From Candidatus Zhuqueibacterota bacterium (GTDB lineage: Bacteria; Zhuqueibacterota; Zhuqueibacteria; Thermofontimicrobiales; Thiofontviventaceae): a DNA stretch of 53,288 nucleotides. Below the pieces are notes generated by a model. It was not told the DNA's origin. It made no database searches and saw nothing but the letters and a program-made list of their open reading frames with translations. The stretch lies in assembly GCA_016931935.1 (NCBI GenBank), contig JAFGDW010000274.1, forward strand, positions 1 to 53,288, written 5' to 3'. Position 1 is the first letter of the stretch; every line of letters begins with the position of its first letter. Made by a program: the position numbers and the translations under genes. Of the stretch, positions 35,492 through 44,491 are shown piece by piece.

Positions 35492-36649
35492 ATGAACAAA
35501 TCTACCGGGATTTTGTTCAAAATTATTTCTCTCTCTGTGGTGACCGTTTTTCTTGTTTCAGCGATGTTATGGATGGGTTGCCAACGGACTGTTCCAACGT
35601 CTGCGCCGGAGCCGGAATCTGCACAACCTGTTACGACTCTTAGCAAAGCAAATCCACTAATCCAGGCTGTTATGCGGGTTCAGGATTTACACACGGCTGA
35701 ATTAATGTCGTATCCGGATATTATTGGTACTGCCACCGGATTGACCCCTGAAGGAACGCCGGCAATTCTTGTTTTTTCAAAATCAAAGCTTGATATCGTT
35801 ACAAAAAAAGCAGAATTGGAAAAAGGGCAACCTTTGCCGAGCAGCATCGAAAGGATACCGGTCATTGTTGAATATACCGGAGTAATCCGTCCATTTAAGA
35901 AACCTGCACCATCAACAAGTCATACCGGAATTCAAACCCCGCCAATTCAATTAGGTACCTCAGGCGGCTGGCGTTACGATTTGGCAAATGGCTATTGCTG
36001 TGGTGGTACGCTTGGTTCATTAATCCAAATTGGCGGTTCTAAATACATTCTTAGTAATTATCATGTTTTCGAGGCTGATATTGTTTCTGGTGGTAACAAT
36101 AAAACTGCCACTACAGGTGATTATATCATTCAGCCTGGCTTGATTGATGTAAATTGTAATGCAGCCAATGCCCAAAATGTCGCGACTCTGGTGGTTAAAA
36201 GCAGTATTCCTTTTAATTCGAATGTTGATGCAGCAATTGCTCAGATAATGCCAGGCATGGTGCAAACAGATGGATCAATTCTTGAAATTGGTACGATTTC
36301 ATCAAGTACTGTTAGTGCATATATCGGACAGGCTGTAAAAAAGAGTGGTCGCACTACAGGTTTAACCCGCAGCACAGTTTCTGCCTTGAATGCAACAATT
36401 AGCGTGGCTTATGAAGACGAATGCGCCGGCGGAGATGCCTTTACAAAAACATATACCGGACAGATTGTCATTGCTAACAAGCGTAGTAAATTCCTCGCTG
36501 GCGGTGACTCTGGCTCATTAATGGTTGAAGATGTTGCCACAAATCCACATGCAATTGGTTTATTATTCGCGGGTAGCACTTCAACAGCAATTGCCAATCC
36601 AATAGATGAAGTGCTCGATTTTATGGGCGCTACGATGGTTGGGCAATAG
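35492..36649 (+). CDS. Trypsin-fold lipoprotein protease with N-terminal propeptide-like domain
   Basis: A 385-residue lipoprotein: a signal segment (LFKIISLSVVTVFLVSAML) ends in LWMGC, a plausible lipobox. Residues 50-130 form a small domain with PDIIGTATGLTPEGTPAILVF and a later IPVIVEYTG strand. Residues 140-380 are a chymotrypsin-like protease: His in LSNYHVF, Asp in NVDAAIAQ, Ser in GGDSGSLM, plus KKSGRTTGLT, typical of plant NAL1-like and related bacterial proteases. AGGAGG lies 8 bases before the ATG. It probably works at the outer or inner membrane surface. The small gene downstream encodes a free copy of its N-terminal domain. Protease assignment is firm; substrate unknown. Confidence 0.87.
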   Translation: MNKSTGILFKIISLSVVTVFLVSAMLWMGCQRTVPTSAPEPESAQPVTTLSKANPLIQAVMRVQDLHTAELMSYPDIIGTATGLTPEGTPAILVFSKSKLDIVTKKAELEKGQPLPSSIERIPVIVEYTGVIRPFKKPAPSTSHTGIQTPPIQLGTSGGWRYDLANGYCCGGTLGSLIQIGGSKYILSNYHVFEADIVSGGNNKTATTGDYIIQPGLIDVNCNAANAQNVATLVVKSSIPFNSNVDAAIAQIMPGMVQTDGSILEIGTISSSTVSAYIGQAVKKSGRTTGLTRSTVSALNATISVAYEDECAGGDAFTKTYTGQIVIANKRSKFLAGGDSGSLMVEDVATNPHAIGLLFAGSTSTAIANPIDEVLDFMGATMVGQ

Positions 36650-36681
36650 CAGTCACTAAATAAGGAACGTAAATTTGACAG

Positions 36682-36713
36682 CACCTGTCTATGATAATCA
36701 GGCAGGTGTTTTT
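36682..36713 (+). terminator. Terminator between protease and solo-domain gene
   Basis: Stem CACCTGTC/GGCAGGTG (one G-T pair) with an 11-base loop, followed by TTTTTATTT. It lies 33 bases after the protease stop and just before the next ribosome-binding site, so the second gene may be made by read-through or from its own promoter. Confidence 0.75.
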
Positions 36714-36731
36714 ATTTGAAAGGAAAATATT

Positions 36732-36968
36732 ATGGGAAAACATAGTACAAGCGATATGAGTCAAATAAAGCAAGTGTTGGAGCATCATAAAGAATCACTC
36801 ATGTCCATTGCCGGCGTGGTTGGCGTAGGGATTGGCGAGACTGATAATGGGGCTTTGTGCCTCCGGGTGCTAGCAACAAAAAGCAAACAAGAACTTCCGC
36901 AAATTCCAGCAAAACTTGATGGATTTGAAGTTGATATACAGAAAACCGGGCCAATTAAAGCGCTATAA
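36732..36968 (+). CDS. Stand-alone propeptide-like domain protein
   Basis: A 78-residue protein with no signal peptide. Its pattern, IKQVLEHHKESLMSIAGVVG then VGIGETDNGALCLRVLATKS then LPQIPAKLDGFEVDIQKTG, follows block by block the N-terminal domain of the upstream protease (IQAVMRVQDLHTAEL, IIGTATGLTPEGTPAILVF, IERIPVIVEYTG). AGGAAAAT precedes the ATG. It could be an inhibitor, a chaperone, or a decayed protease gene that lost its catalytic part; the missing signal peptide argues against simple secretion. I know of no assigned function for the solo form. Confidence 0.75.
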   Translation: MGKHSTSDMSQIKQVLEHHKESLMSIAGVVGVGIGETDNGALCLRVLATKSKQELPQIPAKLDGFEVDIQKTGPIKAL

Positions 36969-36976
36969 CAGTTTAA

Positions 36977-38527
36977 TTACCAGCTTAAACCTTTCTCTGT
37001 AAAATAAGCGTGCAGTTTATCCCACGCCTGATAATTAATTGATTCCAGCCAGATGTCACTTCGATTTAAATCATCTGCTATAACAGCCACTTCACTCGTA
37101 TCCGGCATAAATTGATTGTCCCATGCATGATTCTGCTGAAGAGCGACCCAATGTTCGTATGGATCAATATCAACATAATCTTTCGGATTCCCCAGCCATT
37201 CTTCAGGAAAAGTCAATTCACGATTCGCCGCCAATAAAATAACATTACCCAAAATCGTTGGCGGTTCATGCAATGGCAGAGCCTTTACATTGGTAAAATG
37301 CCGACCTAATGTGGCTGCCATATGGCGGACGATTTTGCTGTGCCAACCGTTCGTTAGCACATTTATCGCCAAAACACCGTTGCTATCAAGCCTGGCTGAG
37401 ATTAAGTCACACGCTTCACTGGTAATTAATTGTGACGCGAACGGACTGCAACCAAGATCATTAATGACGATCAGATTATATTTATCATTTGTATTCATTA
37501 AAAATTCACGGCCATTCACTACATGCATTCGGCAATCCCCCGGTTGAACATCAAAATAGCGCTGTGCCACTTTAACAATTCCAGGATCACGTTCAACAGC
37601 GTCCATGCGCCAGCCGGCTGCTGTGAAATTTTTCGAAATTGAACCGGCTCCCAAACCAATGAGTAAGCCCTTCCCAGGCCTTCGAAAGCAATACTGAATA
37701 GTATTCATTACAACAACGTGCGGATGCATCGAGTCTAATGTTTCTTTGTTTATGGTTGCCTGTAAATTACCGTTTACAATCAGCATCCGCTGGATATCCT
37801 GATCCACGATGCTAATTTCGCTATCGGGACTTTGCATTTTGAATACCAATTTGTCAGGTGTTTCGGCATTTATTGTTGAGTGCCATGTTAGTCCAGCGAC
37901 ACTGCTAACAATTAGTAAAATTAATATTGAGAGCTTCATACTTAATACTTTTTTGAATAGCAACGGTATAATACCGATCGCACATAATAGCAGACCAAGG
38001 CTGATGGCAGATTTTTCAATACCCAAATATGGTATAAGCAAAAACAAGGTAACCAGTACACCAATGATGCTCGCTAATGTTAGAGTGGCCAGTAGTCCAC
38101 CGATGGATTTGCCAATAGAAGGCGAGTTATTGATGACCACTTTTATAACGAAAAGCTCTATCGCACCGATTAACATAAACGAAGGAAACAAAAGCAGACT
38201 GGCGCCAATGAATAGCGTAAGTTGTATCCCCAGCGGTTCAATGACGTAAAGAATCGGATTCCGCAATAATGGGATAAGAATTATCAATATACCCACGATA
38301 ATTAAACTATAACTGATAATTTCCATTTGTGGATTTTTATCTGCCCATCTTCCCCCTATTAAATAACCTGTGCTCAATGCTGCTAGCGTAATTGTAACTA
38401 ATACTGCTCCCAAATACAAACTAATTCCATAATACGGCCCCAACGATCTGATGCCAACAATTTCAAGCGCCGGAATAACCACGCCGGAAATTGCCATAAT
38501 GAAATAGGTATAATTATTCTTTGCCAT
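36977..38527 (-). CDS. Membrane-fused spermidine-synthase-like protein
   Basis: A 516-residue protein with two parts. Residues 1-225 hold about seven hydrophobic segments (SGVVIPALEIVGIRSLGPYY, LGAVLVTITLAALSTGYLIGG and more), as in fused transporter/spermidine synthases. Residues 240-515 form a methyltransferase-like SpeE domain: KGLLIGLGAGSISKNFTAAG, then VERDPGIVKVAQRYF, and NLIVINDLGCSPFASQL. The usual catalytic Asp-bearing DAF/DSTDP loop reads INDLGCSPF, so activity toward putrescine is uncertain. The role of this membrane-bound class is generally unknown. It is convergent with the solo-domain gene. Confidence 0.8.
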   Translation of the reverse strand: MAKNNYTYFIMAISGVVIPALEIVGIRSLGPYYGISLYLGAVLVTITLAALSTGYLIGGRWADKNPQMEIISYSLIIVGILIILIPLLRNPILYVIEPLGIQLTLFIGASLLLFPSFMLIGAIELFVIKVVINNSPSIGKSIGGLLATLTLASIIGVLVTLFLLIPYLGIEKSAISLGLLLCAIGIIPLLFKKVLSMKLSILILLIVSSVAGLTWHSTINAETPDKLVFKMQSPDSEISIVDQDIQRMLIVNGNLQATINKETLDSMHPHVVVMNTIQYCFRRPGKGLLIGLGAGSISKNFTAAGWRMDAVERDPGIVKVAQRYFDVQPGDCRMHVVNGREFLMNTNDKYNLIVINDLGCSPFASQLITSEACDLISARLDSNGVLAINVLTNGWHSKIVRHMAATLGRHFTNVKALPLHEPPTILGNVILLAANRELTFPEEWLGNPKDYVDIDPYEHWVALQQNHAWDNQFMPDTSEVAVIADDLNRSDIWLESINYQAWDKLHAYFTEKGLSW

Positions 38528-38596
38528 TGTTCTTCCTCAATGTGTATAATTCAGAATCATATCGAGATAGTTTCGTTAGCCAGACATGTAATAGTA

Positions 38597-38727
38597 CTAA
38601 TTCGTGTCTGTCCGGGAAATTACGATAAGCTTCCAGCTTGTCGTAATTTCTTATATAACTTCAATATTTAACTTGCAATCAAGATGGTTGCGTTACAAAA
38701 TCAACCATTTCCGGACTGACACTAATT
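38597..38727. repeat. Short element with imperfect terminal inverted repeats
   Basis: Left end CTAATTCGTGTCTGTCCGGG and right end CCGGACTGACACTAATT match as imperfect inverted arms. Just inside the left end is a 15-bp hairpin, AAATTACGATAAGCT/AGCTTGTCGTAATTT, at 38617-38649. It looks like a MITE or REP-type element. It lies in the upstream region of the spermidine-synthase-like gene. Confidence 0.6.
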
Positions 38728-38926
38728 CATTTTAATAATTAATTGGTACATTTTGTAATAAAAGCTCAAATAGAGTAATCAGCGCATCTATTTCAGAAAC
38801 ATTGACATATTTAGTTACTTCAATATAATATTTTCAGTGAAAAGGTCAACAGCTTTTTTTTCAATTCACACGACTACATCGCTTTGCATCGAAAATGGCT
38901 GATCCTTAATGTATGAAAAATCGTTA

Positions 38927-39064
38927 CTATTCAGCCTGCAACAAACCGTCGGCTGAGCCTGTCGAAGTCGACATAACCCCAATCTCCTGTACGAGTGTTG
39001 CCTTCGACAGGCTCAGGCAACTGGGTGATCCTGTCTGCTTTTTAAAAGTTTCAGGGCTGAATAG
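38927..39064. repeat. Hairpin-pair repeat, second copy
   Basis: Outer arms CTATTCAG (38927-38934) and CTGAATAG (39057-39064), as at 11980-12083. Inner hairpins are GTCGGCTGAGCCTGTCGAAG (38948 on; here the closing arm is AGTCGAC) and GTTGCCT/AGGCAAC with loop TCGACAGGCTC (38998-39022). Confidence 0.8.
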
Positions 39065-39097
39065 ATACGAAAAATCAAAGCTATATAAAAAAATCAT

Positions 39098-39125
39098 TGA
39101 CATTTAGCTAAAAATATTCTAATTT
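39098..39125 (+). promoter_or_regulatory. Candidate promoter of the NlpC/P60 gene
   Basis: TTGACA at 39098-39103 and TAATTT at 39120-39125, separated by 16 bases, 36 bases before the NlpC start codon. It fits a housekeeping-type promoter by sequence only. Confidence 0.4.
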
Positions 39126-39161
39126 TAAAGTTCGAGCACGTGATACGGAGGAGATGAGTAC

Positions 39162-39707
39162 ATGAACAGAAATCAATTTCGCTGGTTTATTTTACTTGGT
39201 ATAATTCTTGTCAATTGTGCTCAGCCGCTTTCAATGCAACGCCCCGGATATATTGATACCGAACAACACGAAAATATGGAGCAGGTTTTGCGAAATGTGG
39301 ACGACACGTATCGCACGCTGGCTGTTAGAAATTTTACAAGTTATATCCGCAGGCTTCTCGGAACACCGTACGAATATGGTGGCACATCCACATCCGGAAT
39401 TGATTGCTCGGGATTCGTTCAGCTTGTATTTGAAGAGGCGTTTTCACGATCAATGCCCCGCAGTACGGAACAACTGTATAATACGTTTGTTCCGGTTTCC
39501 CCATTCGAACTTAAACTCGGTGATTTGGTTTTCTTTGATATAAATCAAGGAGCAGCCGGTCCCAGTCATGTCGGCATATATTTGATCGATTCGTATTTTG
39601 CTCATGCCAGCTCTTCGTATGGCGTGACAATTTCCAGATTATCAGATTCATACTACAAATCACGATACCTGGGCGCACGACGCGTTACGAATATCACATT
39701 CGAATAA
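39162..39707 (+). CDS. NlpC/P60-family lipoprotein peptidase
   Basis: A 181-residue envelope lipoprotein (signal FILLGIILVNC). The NlpC/P60 domain occupies residues 60-175 with the catalytic Cys in YGGTSTSGIDCSGFVQ, the His in GPSHVGIYL and a third polar residue, His, in YFAHASSS. The family cuts gamma-D-Glu/meso-diaminopimelate peptidoglycan stems. ACGGAGGAG lies 10 bases before the ATG. The next gene begins 13 bases after the stop, so they are probably cotranscribed, though the functional link to a ketopantoate-reductase-like enzyme is unclear. Confidence 0.9.
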   Translation: MNRNQFRWFILLGIILVNCAQPLSMQRPGYIDTEQHENMEQVLRNVDDTYRTLAVRNFTSYIRRLLGTPYEYGGTSTSGIDCSGFVQLVFEEAFSRSMPRSTEQLYNTFVPVSPFELKLGDLVFFDINQGAAGPSHVGIYLIDSYFAHASSSYGVTISRLSDSYYKSRYLGARRVTNITFE

Positions 39708-39720
39708 TCCGGGAGGGGGT

Positions 39721-40761
39721 ATGAAGATTGTGATTATCGGGGCGGGTGCGGTAGGTGGTGTTATAGCTGCATCGCTAACAAATGAAAAGTTACAAGTAGA
39801 ATTGGTGTGCAAGCATCGGGACGTGGTCGATGCCATTGAAAATAATGGATTGCGGGTGGAAGGAATTAAGGGTAATCTGATCACCTATCCCGATACGTTA
39901 CTTGACATTTCCCAAATTTCCGATCGCCCCGACATTGTTTTTATCGCTACCAAGGCCTATGATGTAATCCCTGCTGCACGGGCAATACGTCCGTTCCTAC
40001 AAGATGATACCATGGTAGTTTCACTTCAAAATGGCATGTGCGAAGATCAGATTGCCGACATCGTCGGCGAACAACGAACCATTGGTTGCGTCGTCAACTG
40101 GGGTGCATCAATGCTCGGTCCCGGACGTATGGAATTGACATCCGATGGCTCCTTTGTGATCGGCGAACTTTCCGGAGAAATCACCCACCGTATGTTTGTG
40201 CTGCGCGGTTTGTTAGAAAAAATTTTCCCTACCCACATCAGCAGTAATATTTATGGAAACCTCTATACCAAACTTATCGTTAATTCATGCATTACCACAC
40301 TCGGCGCCATTACCGGACTGCGTGTCGGTGAATTACTGAAAATCAAAATTGCCCGCACAATATTTTTAAAAGTTTTCGCTGAAGCCGTTCAGGTTGCGGA
40401 CTGCAACGGGATTAAACTTGAAAAAATTGCTGAGCGCATCGATCCATATTCACTGCTCTTGTCCAGCGCTGATCGTAATGGCCCGATTTCCTGGCCGTTG
40501 ATTCGCAAGCACCTGATTATTATTTCACTTGGTTTCAGGTTTCGGCGAGTTAAATCATCTTCATTACAATCATTGGAACGGGGCAAGAAAACTGAAATTG
40601 ACTTTTTTAATGGCTACATTGTGCAAAAGGCGAATTCTTTGCATATTCCGGTCCCGGTAAATCAACGACTGGTGGACATGATAAAAGCAATCGAAAAACG
40701 AAAAATGAAAATTGAAATTGAAAATATATTTAAAATTTTACCAGAGACCTATTCAGAGTAG
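39721..40761 (+). CDS. Ketopantoate reductase (PanE/ApbA) family oxidoreductase
   Basis: A 346-residue NADPH-dependent 2-ketopantoate reductase-like protein. The N-terminal Rossmann domain starts MKIVIIGAGAVGGVIAASLT. The central ATKAYD (residue 80 region) and SLQNGMCEDQI segments carry conserved Lys and Asn of the family, and YTKLIVNSCITTLGAITGL begins the C-terminal helical domain. Length is slightly more than the usual 300. It may make pantoate for coenzyme A, but many paralogues act on other 2-keto acids, so no gene symbol is given. GGGAGGGGG precedes the ATG. Confidence 0.85.
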   Translation: MKIVIIGAGAVGGVIAASLTNEKLQVELVCKHRDVVDAIENNGLRVEGIKGNLITYPDTLLDISQISDRPDIVFIATKAYDVIPAARAIRPFLQDDTMVVSLQNGMCEDQIADIVGEQRTIGCVVNWGASMLGPGRMELTSDGSFVIGELSGEITHRMFVLRGLLEKIFPTHISSNIYGNLYTKLIVNSCITTLGAITGLRVGELLKIKIARTIFLKVFAEAVQVADCNGIKLEKIAERIDPYSLLLSSADRNGPISWPLIRKHLIIISLGFRFRRVKSSSLQSLERGKKTEIDFFNGYIVQKANSLHIPVPVNQRLVDMIKAIEKRKMKIEIENIFKILPETYSE

Positions 40762-40771
40762 AATATAAACC

Positions 40772-40912
40772 ATGAAAAAACGTATTCGTGAAAATATTTT
40801 CGTCCTTTTTCTTGTCATCCTGCTTGGCATTTTCTTTTTTTATAACGTCAATTATTTTGATCGTTACGTTTTAACCGATAAAAACAACAGTTCGGCAACC
40901 GACATTCCTTGA
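40772..40912 (+). CDS. Small membrane protein (46 aa)
   Basis: Starts 10 bases after the panE-like stop. Residues 1-8 are basic (MKKRIREN), residues 9-24 are strongly hydrophobic (IFVLFLVILLGIFFFY), and the tail is polar (DKNNSSATDIP), giving one N-in membrane segment. It is too short for most gene callers. A clear ribosome-binding site is lacking (GAATATAAACC), so translation might depend on coupling. Function unknown. Confidence 0.5.
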   Translation: MKKRIRENIFVLFLVILLGIFFFYNVNYFDRYVLTDKNNSSATDIP

Positions 40913-41008
40913 TTATTAACTTTCAAATATCACAGCACTTGCTCTGTTTTCAACATAACTAATCTTAAAGCACTAACATCCTCACGCAACAAACTATGGG
41001 GAGGTTCT

Positions 41009-42793
41009 ATGAAAAAATATTGTCTATATTTCACTTGCTTGTTTTTAATTATATTCACTTACAATATAGCTGCACAGCCCATCGTTCAGGAAAATATTGC
41101 CATATTACCATTCAGCGGCTGGCAAGGGGCCGATGCCGGATCGTATCAAAACGCACTGATGGACAAAATCACCACACGGGTCATCCAGTCGCATCGTTTC
41201 AATGTGATCGACCGGGCGAATCTCGATAAAATTTTTCAGGAGCAGGGGCTTCATCAAACCGGTGCGATTGATGAAAACACAATCGTGGAAGTCGGAAAAT
41301 TGCTCGGCGCCAACAAATTTATTGTAGGTAATTTTTCACAAAGCGCTGTTGAATTTCACAAGGCGGAATACGATAAAAATGGCAAGAAAACCGCTGATGC
41401 ATATTACGTCGCTGCAATCACCGCATCGATCAAACTATTAGATGTCGGTACGGGTGAGTACATCGAAGCCGCTGAGGCGCAGGGCAGCAGTCGCGGGAGT
41501 AGCCGGCGGATCGCCCTGTCCGAAGCCATCGATGAAGTGACAGGCCATGTCGTGGATGCATTTTTCAAATACTTTGCGATTCAGGCCTATTTACAAACAG
41601 TCGACCAAGCCTATACAATCATCGACCGCGGTACCGATTTGGGCGTTAAGGTTGGGATGAATTTTGAAGTGCTGGATATTTCCAAACAAGAATTGGATCA
41701 GGGAATAAAAACGGCGATTACCTCTAACACGAAGCGAATCGGCATGCTGCGAATTGTGAGCGCTGAAAAAAACAACGCCCGCGCCCGTTTGATTGGCGAT
41801 TATAGCCGCGTCAGACCGGGACATCTGATTCGTGAAGTCAAAGAAACAGTTGCTTTGGAAGCCTCGATCATTAAAAAATCCTGGGGGGAAGTGGTCATCA
41901 ATCTTGGACGGGAAGTCGGAGTAAAGCGCGGCACTACGTTCAACGTCATTACCAAGGGGGACGAATTTCGTGATCCGGCAACGGGTGAAGTGTACGGCGC
42001 TGAAGAAATCAAACGTGGTGTAATTTACGTCACCAGCGCTCAGGAAAAATTTGCCCGCGCTAAAATTATTAAAGGCCGCTATTTAATTGAACAAGGCATG
42101 CAGCTTAAAGAAACCAGTCGCTGGCAATGTGGCTGGAAAATCGGCTTCGATTATAGCATTGCTCCCGCCGAAGGTGTGGCCAATGCCGATTCATTCCACG
42201 TAACAGTGGATAACAAATACACAGGCGAACATGAAGTTTATATTGATTACCGAAATAAAAAGGATATTGAAACCGCCACGCTCGCGCGGCTGCATTTTGG
42301 CTACTACGATTACGTTCGCGATAACGACTGGCTATTTGGTCTGGGCATGGCTAAATTTGATGATGAAATCAATGCATTTTTCTTCGATTTTTCCTATGCC
42401 CATCATTTCGGGATTGTGCCTGAATTTTTCTACATTTATCCGGGTCTTGGCCTCGGCATGGCATTCGCCCAACAGGATGCCCAGGATGGCATGATCAATG
42501 CGCTCAGTGATGATAAGGACGACCACGTCTCGGCCATTGGTTTTGAATGGATGGGAACAATTGGCGCAAGGCTTGCGCTTGGTAAATTTAATCTTTTTGG
42601 CGAAATGAATTACATCGGTATGAACTTCAAAAAATGGAAGTACACAGTGGAGACCGGTGAAAAAACAACTGACGATGACGGTAATAAAAAAGACGAGACA
42701 GAAGAAATAACGATTGAAAACAAATACATTCCGTATCCTGAGGTTAAACTCAAGGGACCGTCTGTAAAACTGGGTATTTCGTTTACGTTTTAA
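41009..42793 (+). CDS. CsgG-family protein fused to an outer-membrane barrel-like domain
   Basis: A 594-residue secreted protein (signal YCLYFTCLFLIIFTYNIAA). Residues 25-190 form a CsgG-like domain: ENIAILPFSGWQGA, RFNVIDRANLDKIFQEQG, GKLLGANKFIVGNF, SIKLLDVGTGEYIEA. The next 160 residues, with VDQAYTIIDRGTDLGVKVGM and a second VVINLGREVGVKRGTTFNV, resemble FlgT-type C-terminal modules. From about 370 to 594 beta-barrel-like strands end in VKLGISFTF, an aromatic end typical of outer-membrane proteins. No lipobox or curli subunit gene is present. It may be a periplasmic/outer-membrane scaffold or a secretion factor. Confidence 0.8.
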   Translation: MKKYCLYFTCLFLIIFTYNIAAQPIVQENIAILPFSGWQGADAGSYQNALMDKITTRVIQSHRFNVIDRANLDKIFQEQGLHQTGAIDENTIVEVGKLLGANKFIVGNFSQSAVEFHKAEYDKNGKKTADAYYVAAITASIKLLDVGTGEYIEAAEAQGSSRGSSRRIALSEAIDEVTGHVVDAFFKYFAIQAYLQTVDQAYTIIDRGTDLGVKVGMNFEVLDISKQELDQGIKTAITSNTKRIGMLRIVSAEKNNARARLIGDYSRVRPGHLIREVKETVALEASIIKKSWGEVVINLGREVGVKRGTTFNVITKGDEFRDPATGEVYGAEEIKRGVIYVTSAQEKFARAKIIKGRYLIEQGMQLKETSRWQCGWKIGFDYSIAPAEGVANADSFHVTVDNKYTGEHEVYIDYRNKKDIETATLARLHFGYYDYVRDNDWLFGLGMAKFDDEINAFFFDFSYAHHFGIVPEFFYIYPGLGLGMAFAQQDAQDGMINALSDDKDDHVSAIGFEWMGTIGARLALGKFNLFGEMNYIGMNFKKWKYTVETGEKTTDDDGNKKDETEEITIENKYIPYPEVKLKGPSVKLGISFTF

Positions 42794-42863
42794 AAAGTGA
42801 AGCCAGAAGAACACTGGAACTCCGACAAAAATATCAACTGATAAAAACACTTCACTCCGGTTT

Positions 42864-42995
42864 AAGGCTGTATCAAAAGTCAGGATTTCAAACAATCTTC
42901 ATGCTGAGCGAAGTCGAAGCATATTGTTTTTGATATGTTATCATCCTTCGACTACGCTCAGGATGAAGCTCAAATTAACTTTTGATACAGCCTTT
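42864..42995. mobile_element. MITE-like element, left of the LKR/SDH pair
   Basis: A 132-bp element with perfect 17-bp terminal inverted repeats, AAGGCTGTATCAAAAGT. Inside are two hairpins with ATGCT/AGCAT and ATCCT/AGGAT stems and GTCGA-bearing loops. A second copy in opposite orientation is at 45870-46000. It has no coding capacity, so it would need a transposase in trans. Confidence 0.85.
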
Positions 42996-43108
42996 ATTTT
43001 TCTCTTGATTGTGATCAGAAAATTAATATATTGAGATTATCGAAGTCATTGCCGACTGATTATCGGCGATGGTTTGGGACATGTGTCCCATGATTAAGGA
43101 GAGCATTC

Positions 43109-44452
43109 ATGAGCAAAGTACTTGTCCTCGGGGCTGGTTTTGTTGCCCACCCGTTGGTGGAGTACATCCTGGCTCAGCAGGATACGTACGTCACCGTGGC
43201 CAGCCTTTATCTGCAAGACGCCCAAAAACTGATTCACAAGCATCCCAACGGTTCTGCTATCCAGCTCAATGTTGATGACGATAACGCACTGAACGCTGCT
43301 GTAGCTCAAACTGATATCGTGGTTAGCCTGCTTCCATGGACCTTCCATCTCAAAGTTGCCAAAATTTGCCTGACGCACAAAAAGCACATGGTGACAGCAT
43401 CATACGTAAAACCGGAAATGCAAGCGCTGCACACGGACGCCAAAAAAAATGGCGTACTGTTTCTCAATGAAATTGGTGTTGATCCGGGTATCGATCATAT
43501 GGCGGCGATGCGGGTTATTCATGATGTTAAAGCCAGGGGCGGCCAAATTATAAAGTTTTTTTCGTACTGTGGTGGATTACCTGCCCCGGCGCATAATAAT
43601 AATCCATTGGGATATAAATTTTCATGGAGTCCGTCCGGTGTCATGTTGGCGGCCGGAAATAACGGCCGATATTTGCAAAACGGAAATGCGGTTGAAATTC
43701 CCGGCGAACATCTATTTGAGCATTATTGGCTTGTAGACATACCCGGCGCCGGCACATTTGAAGCCTATGTAAACCGTGATGCGCTGCCTTACATAGACAT
43801 CTACGATATTCCCACAGTGAAATCCATGTACCGGGGAACACTGCGTAATATTGGCCATTGTGAATCGTGGCAGTATTTCAAAAAACTTGGCCTGCTCAAT
43901 CGGGCTGAACAATTTGATTTCTCAAAATTATCCACTGCCGATACAATTGCATTACTAATCGGGAGTACTGGGAAAGATCTAATTTATGATGTCGCTGCAT
44001 TTTTGGGGATTCCAGTCTGGTGCGTAACCATTAAAAAACTTCATTGGCTGGGGCTGCTTGATGAAACAGACATTCCCCTGCAAACAGGAACAACTTTTGA
44101 TATGTTTGCCTACATTCTTCAACAAAAACTCGTATATCAGCCCGGCGAAGTGGATTTGTTACTTCAACATCATGAATTTATCGCCGATTATAATAATGGG
44201 ACGCAGGAATGTATCACCTCAACGCTGATTGATTTTGGTATTCCCAATGGTGATAGCTCCATGGCGAGAACGGTTGGATTACCGGCTGCGATCGCGACCA
44301 AACTTATTCTTGAGCGAAAGATAAATCTGACAGGCGTGCACATTCCTGTTCATGCCCAAATTTATGAACCAGTGTTGCAGGAATTGGAATCATACAACAT
44401 CAAACTCACGGAACGCCGTAAGGATTGTTCTGAATCGAATTCTGATTTTTAA
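43109..44452 (+). CDS. Saccharopine dehydrogenase (LYS9/AASS C-terminal type)
   Basis: A 447-residue enzyme, about the size of fungal Lys9. The N-terminal Rossmann motif is VLVLGAGFVAHPL. Other matches are SLLPWTFHLKVAKICL, VTASYVKPEMQAL, the LNEIGVDPGIDHMAAM segment and YCGGLPAPAHNNNPLGYKFS, all diagnostic of saccharopine dehydrogenase (glutamate-forming). It converts saccharopine to aminoadipate semialdehyde plus glutamate. AAGGAGAGC lies 8 bases before the ATG. The second half of the pathway enzyme, the reductase, is the next gene; in animals and plants they are one bifunctional protein. Lysine degradation is the likely direction, but the reverse reaction cannot be excluded. Confidence 0.92.
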   Translation: MSKVLVLGAGFVAHPLVEYILAQQDTYVTVASLYLQDAQKLIHKHPNGSAIQLNVDDDNALNAAVAQTDIVVSLLPWTFHLKVAKICLTHKKHMVTASYVKPEMQALHTDAKKNGVLFLNEIGVDPGIDHMAAMRVIHDVKARGGQIIKFFSYCGGLPAPAHNNNPLGYKFSWSPSGVMLAAGNNGRYLQNGNAVEIPGEHLFEHYWLVDIPGAGTFEAYVNRDALPYIDIYDIPTVKSMYRGTLRNIGHCESWQYFKKLGLLNRAEQFDFSKLSTADTIALLIGSTGKDLIYDVAAFLGIPVWCVTIKKLHWLGLLDETDIPLQTGTTFDMFAYILQQKLVYQPGEVDLLLQHHEFIADYNNGTQECITSTLIDFGIPNGDSSMARTVGLPAAIATKLILERKINLTGVHIPVHAQIYEPVLQELESYNIKLTERRKDCSESNSDF

Positions 44453-44491
44453 TTGAAAATGGAAACGAATTTCAATTCTGTGAGGTGACTT

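Noticed and set aside
38913..39107. 64-codon open frame
   Set aside because: It runs through the hairpin-pair repeat; the translation merely encodes the repeat arms.
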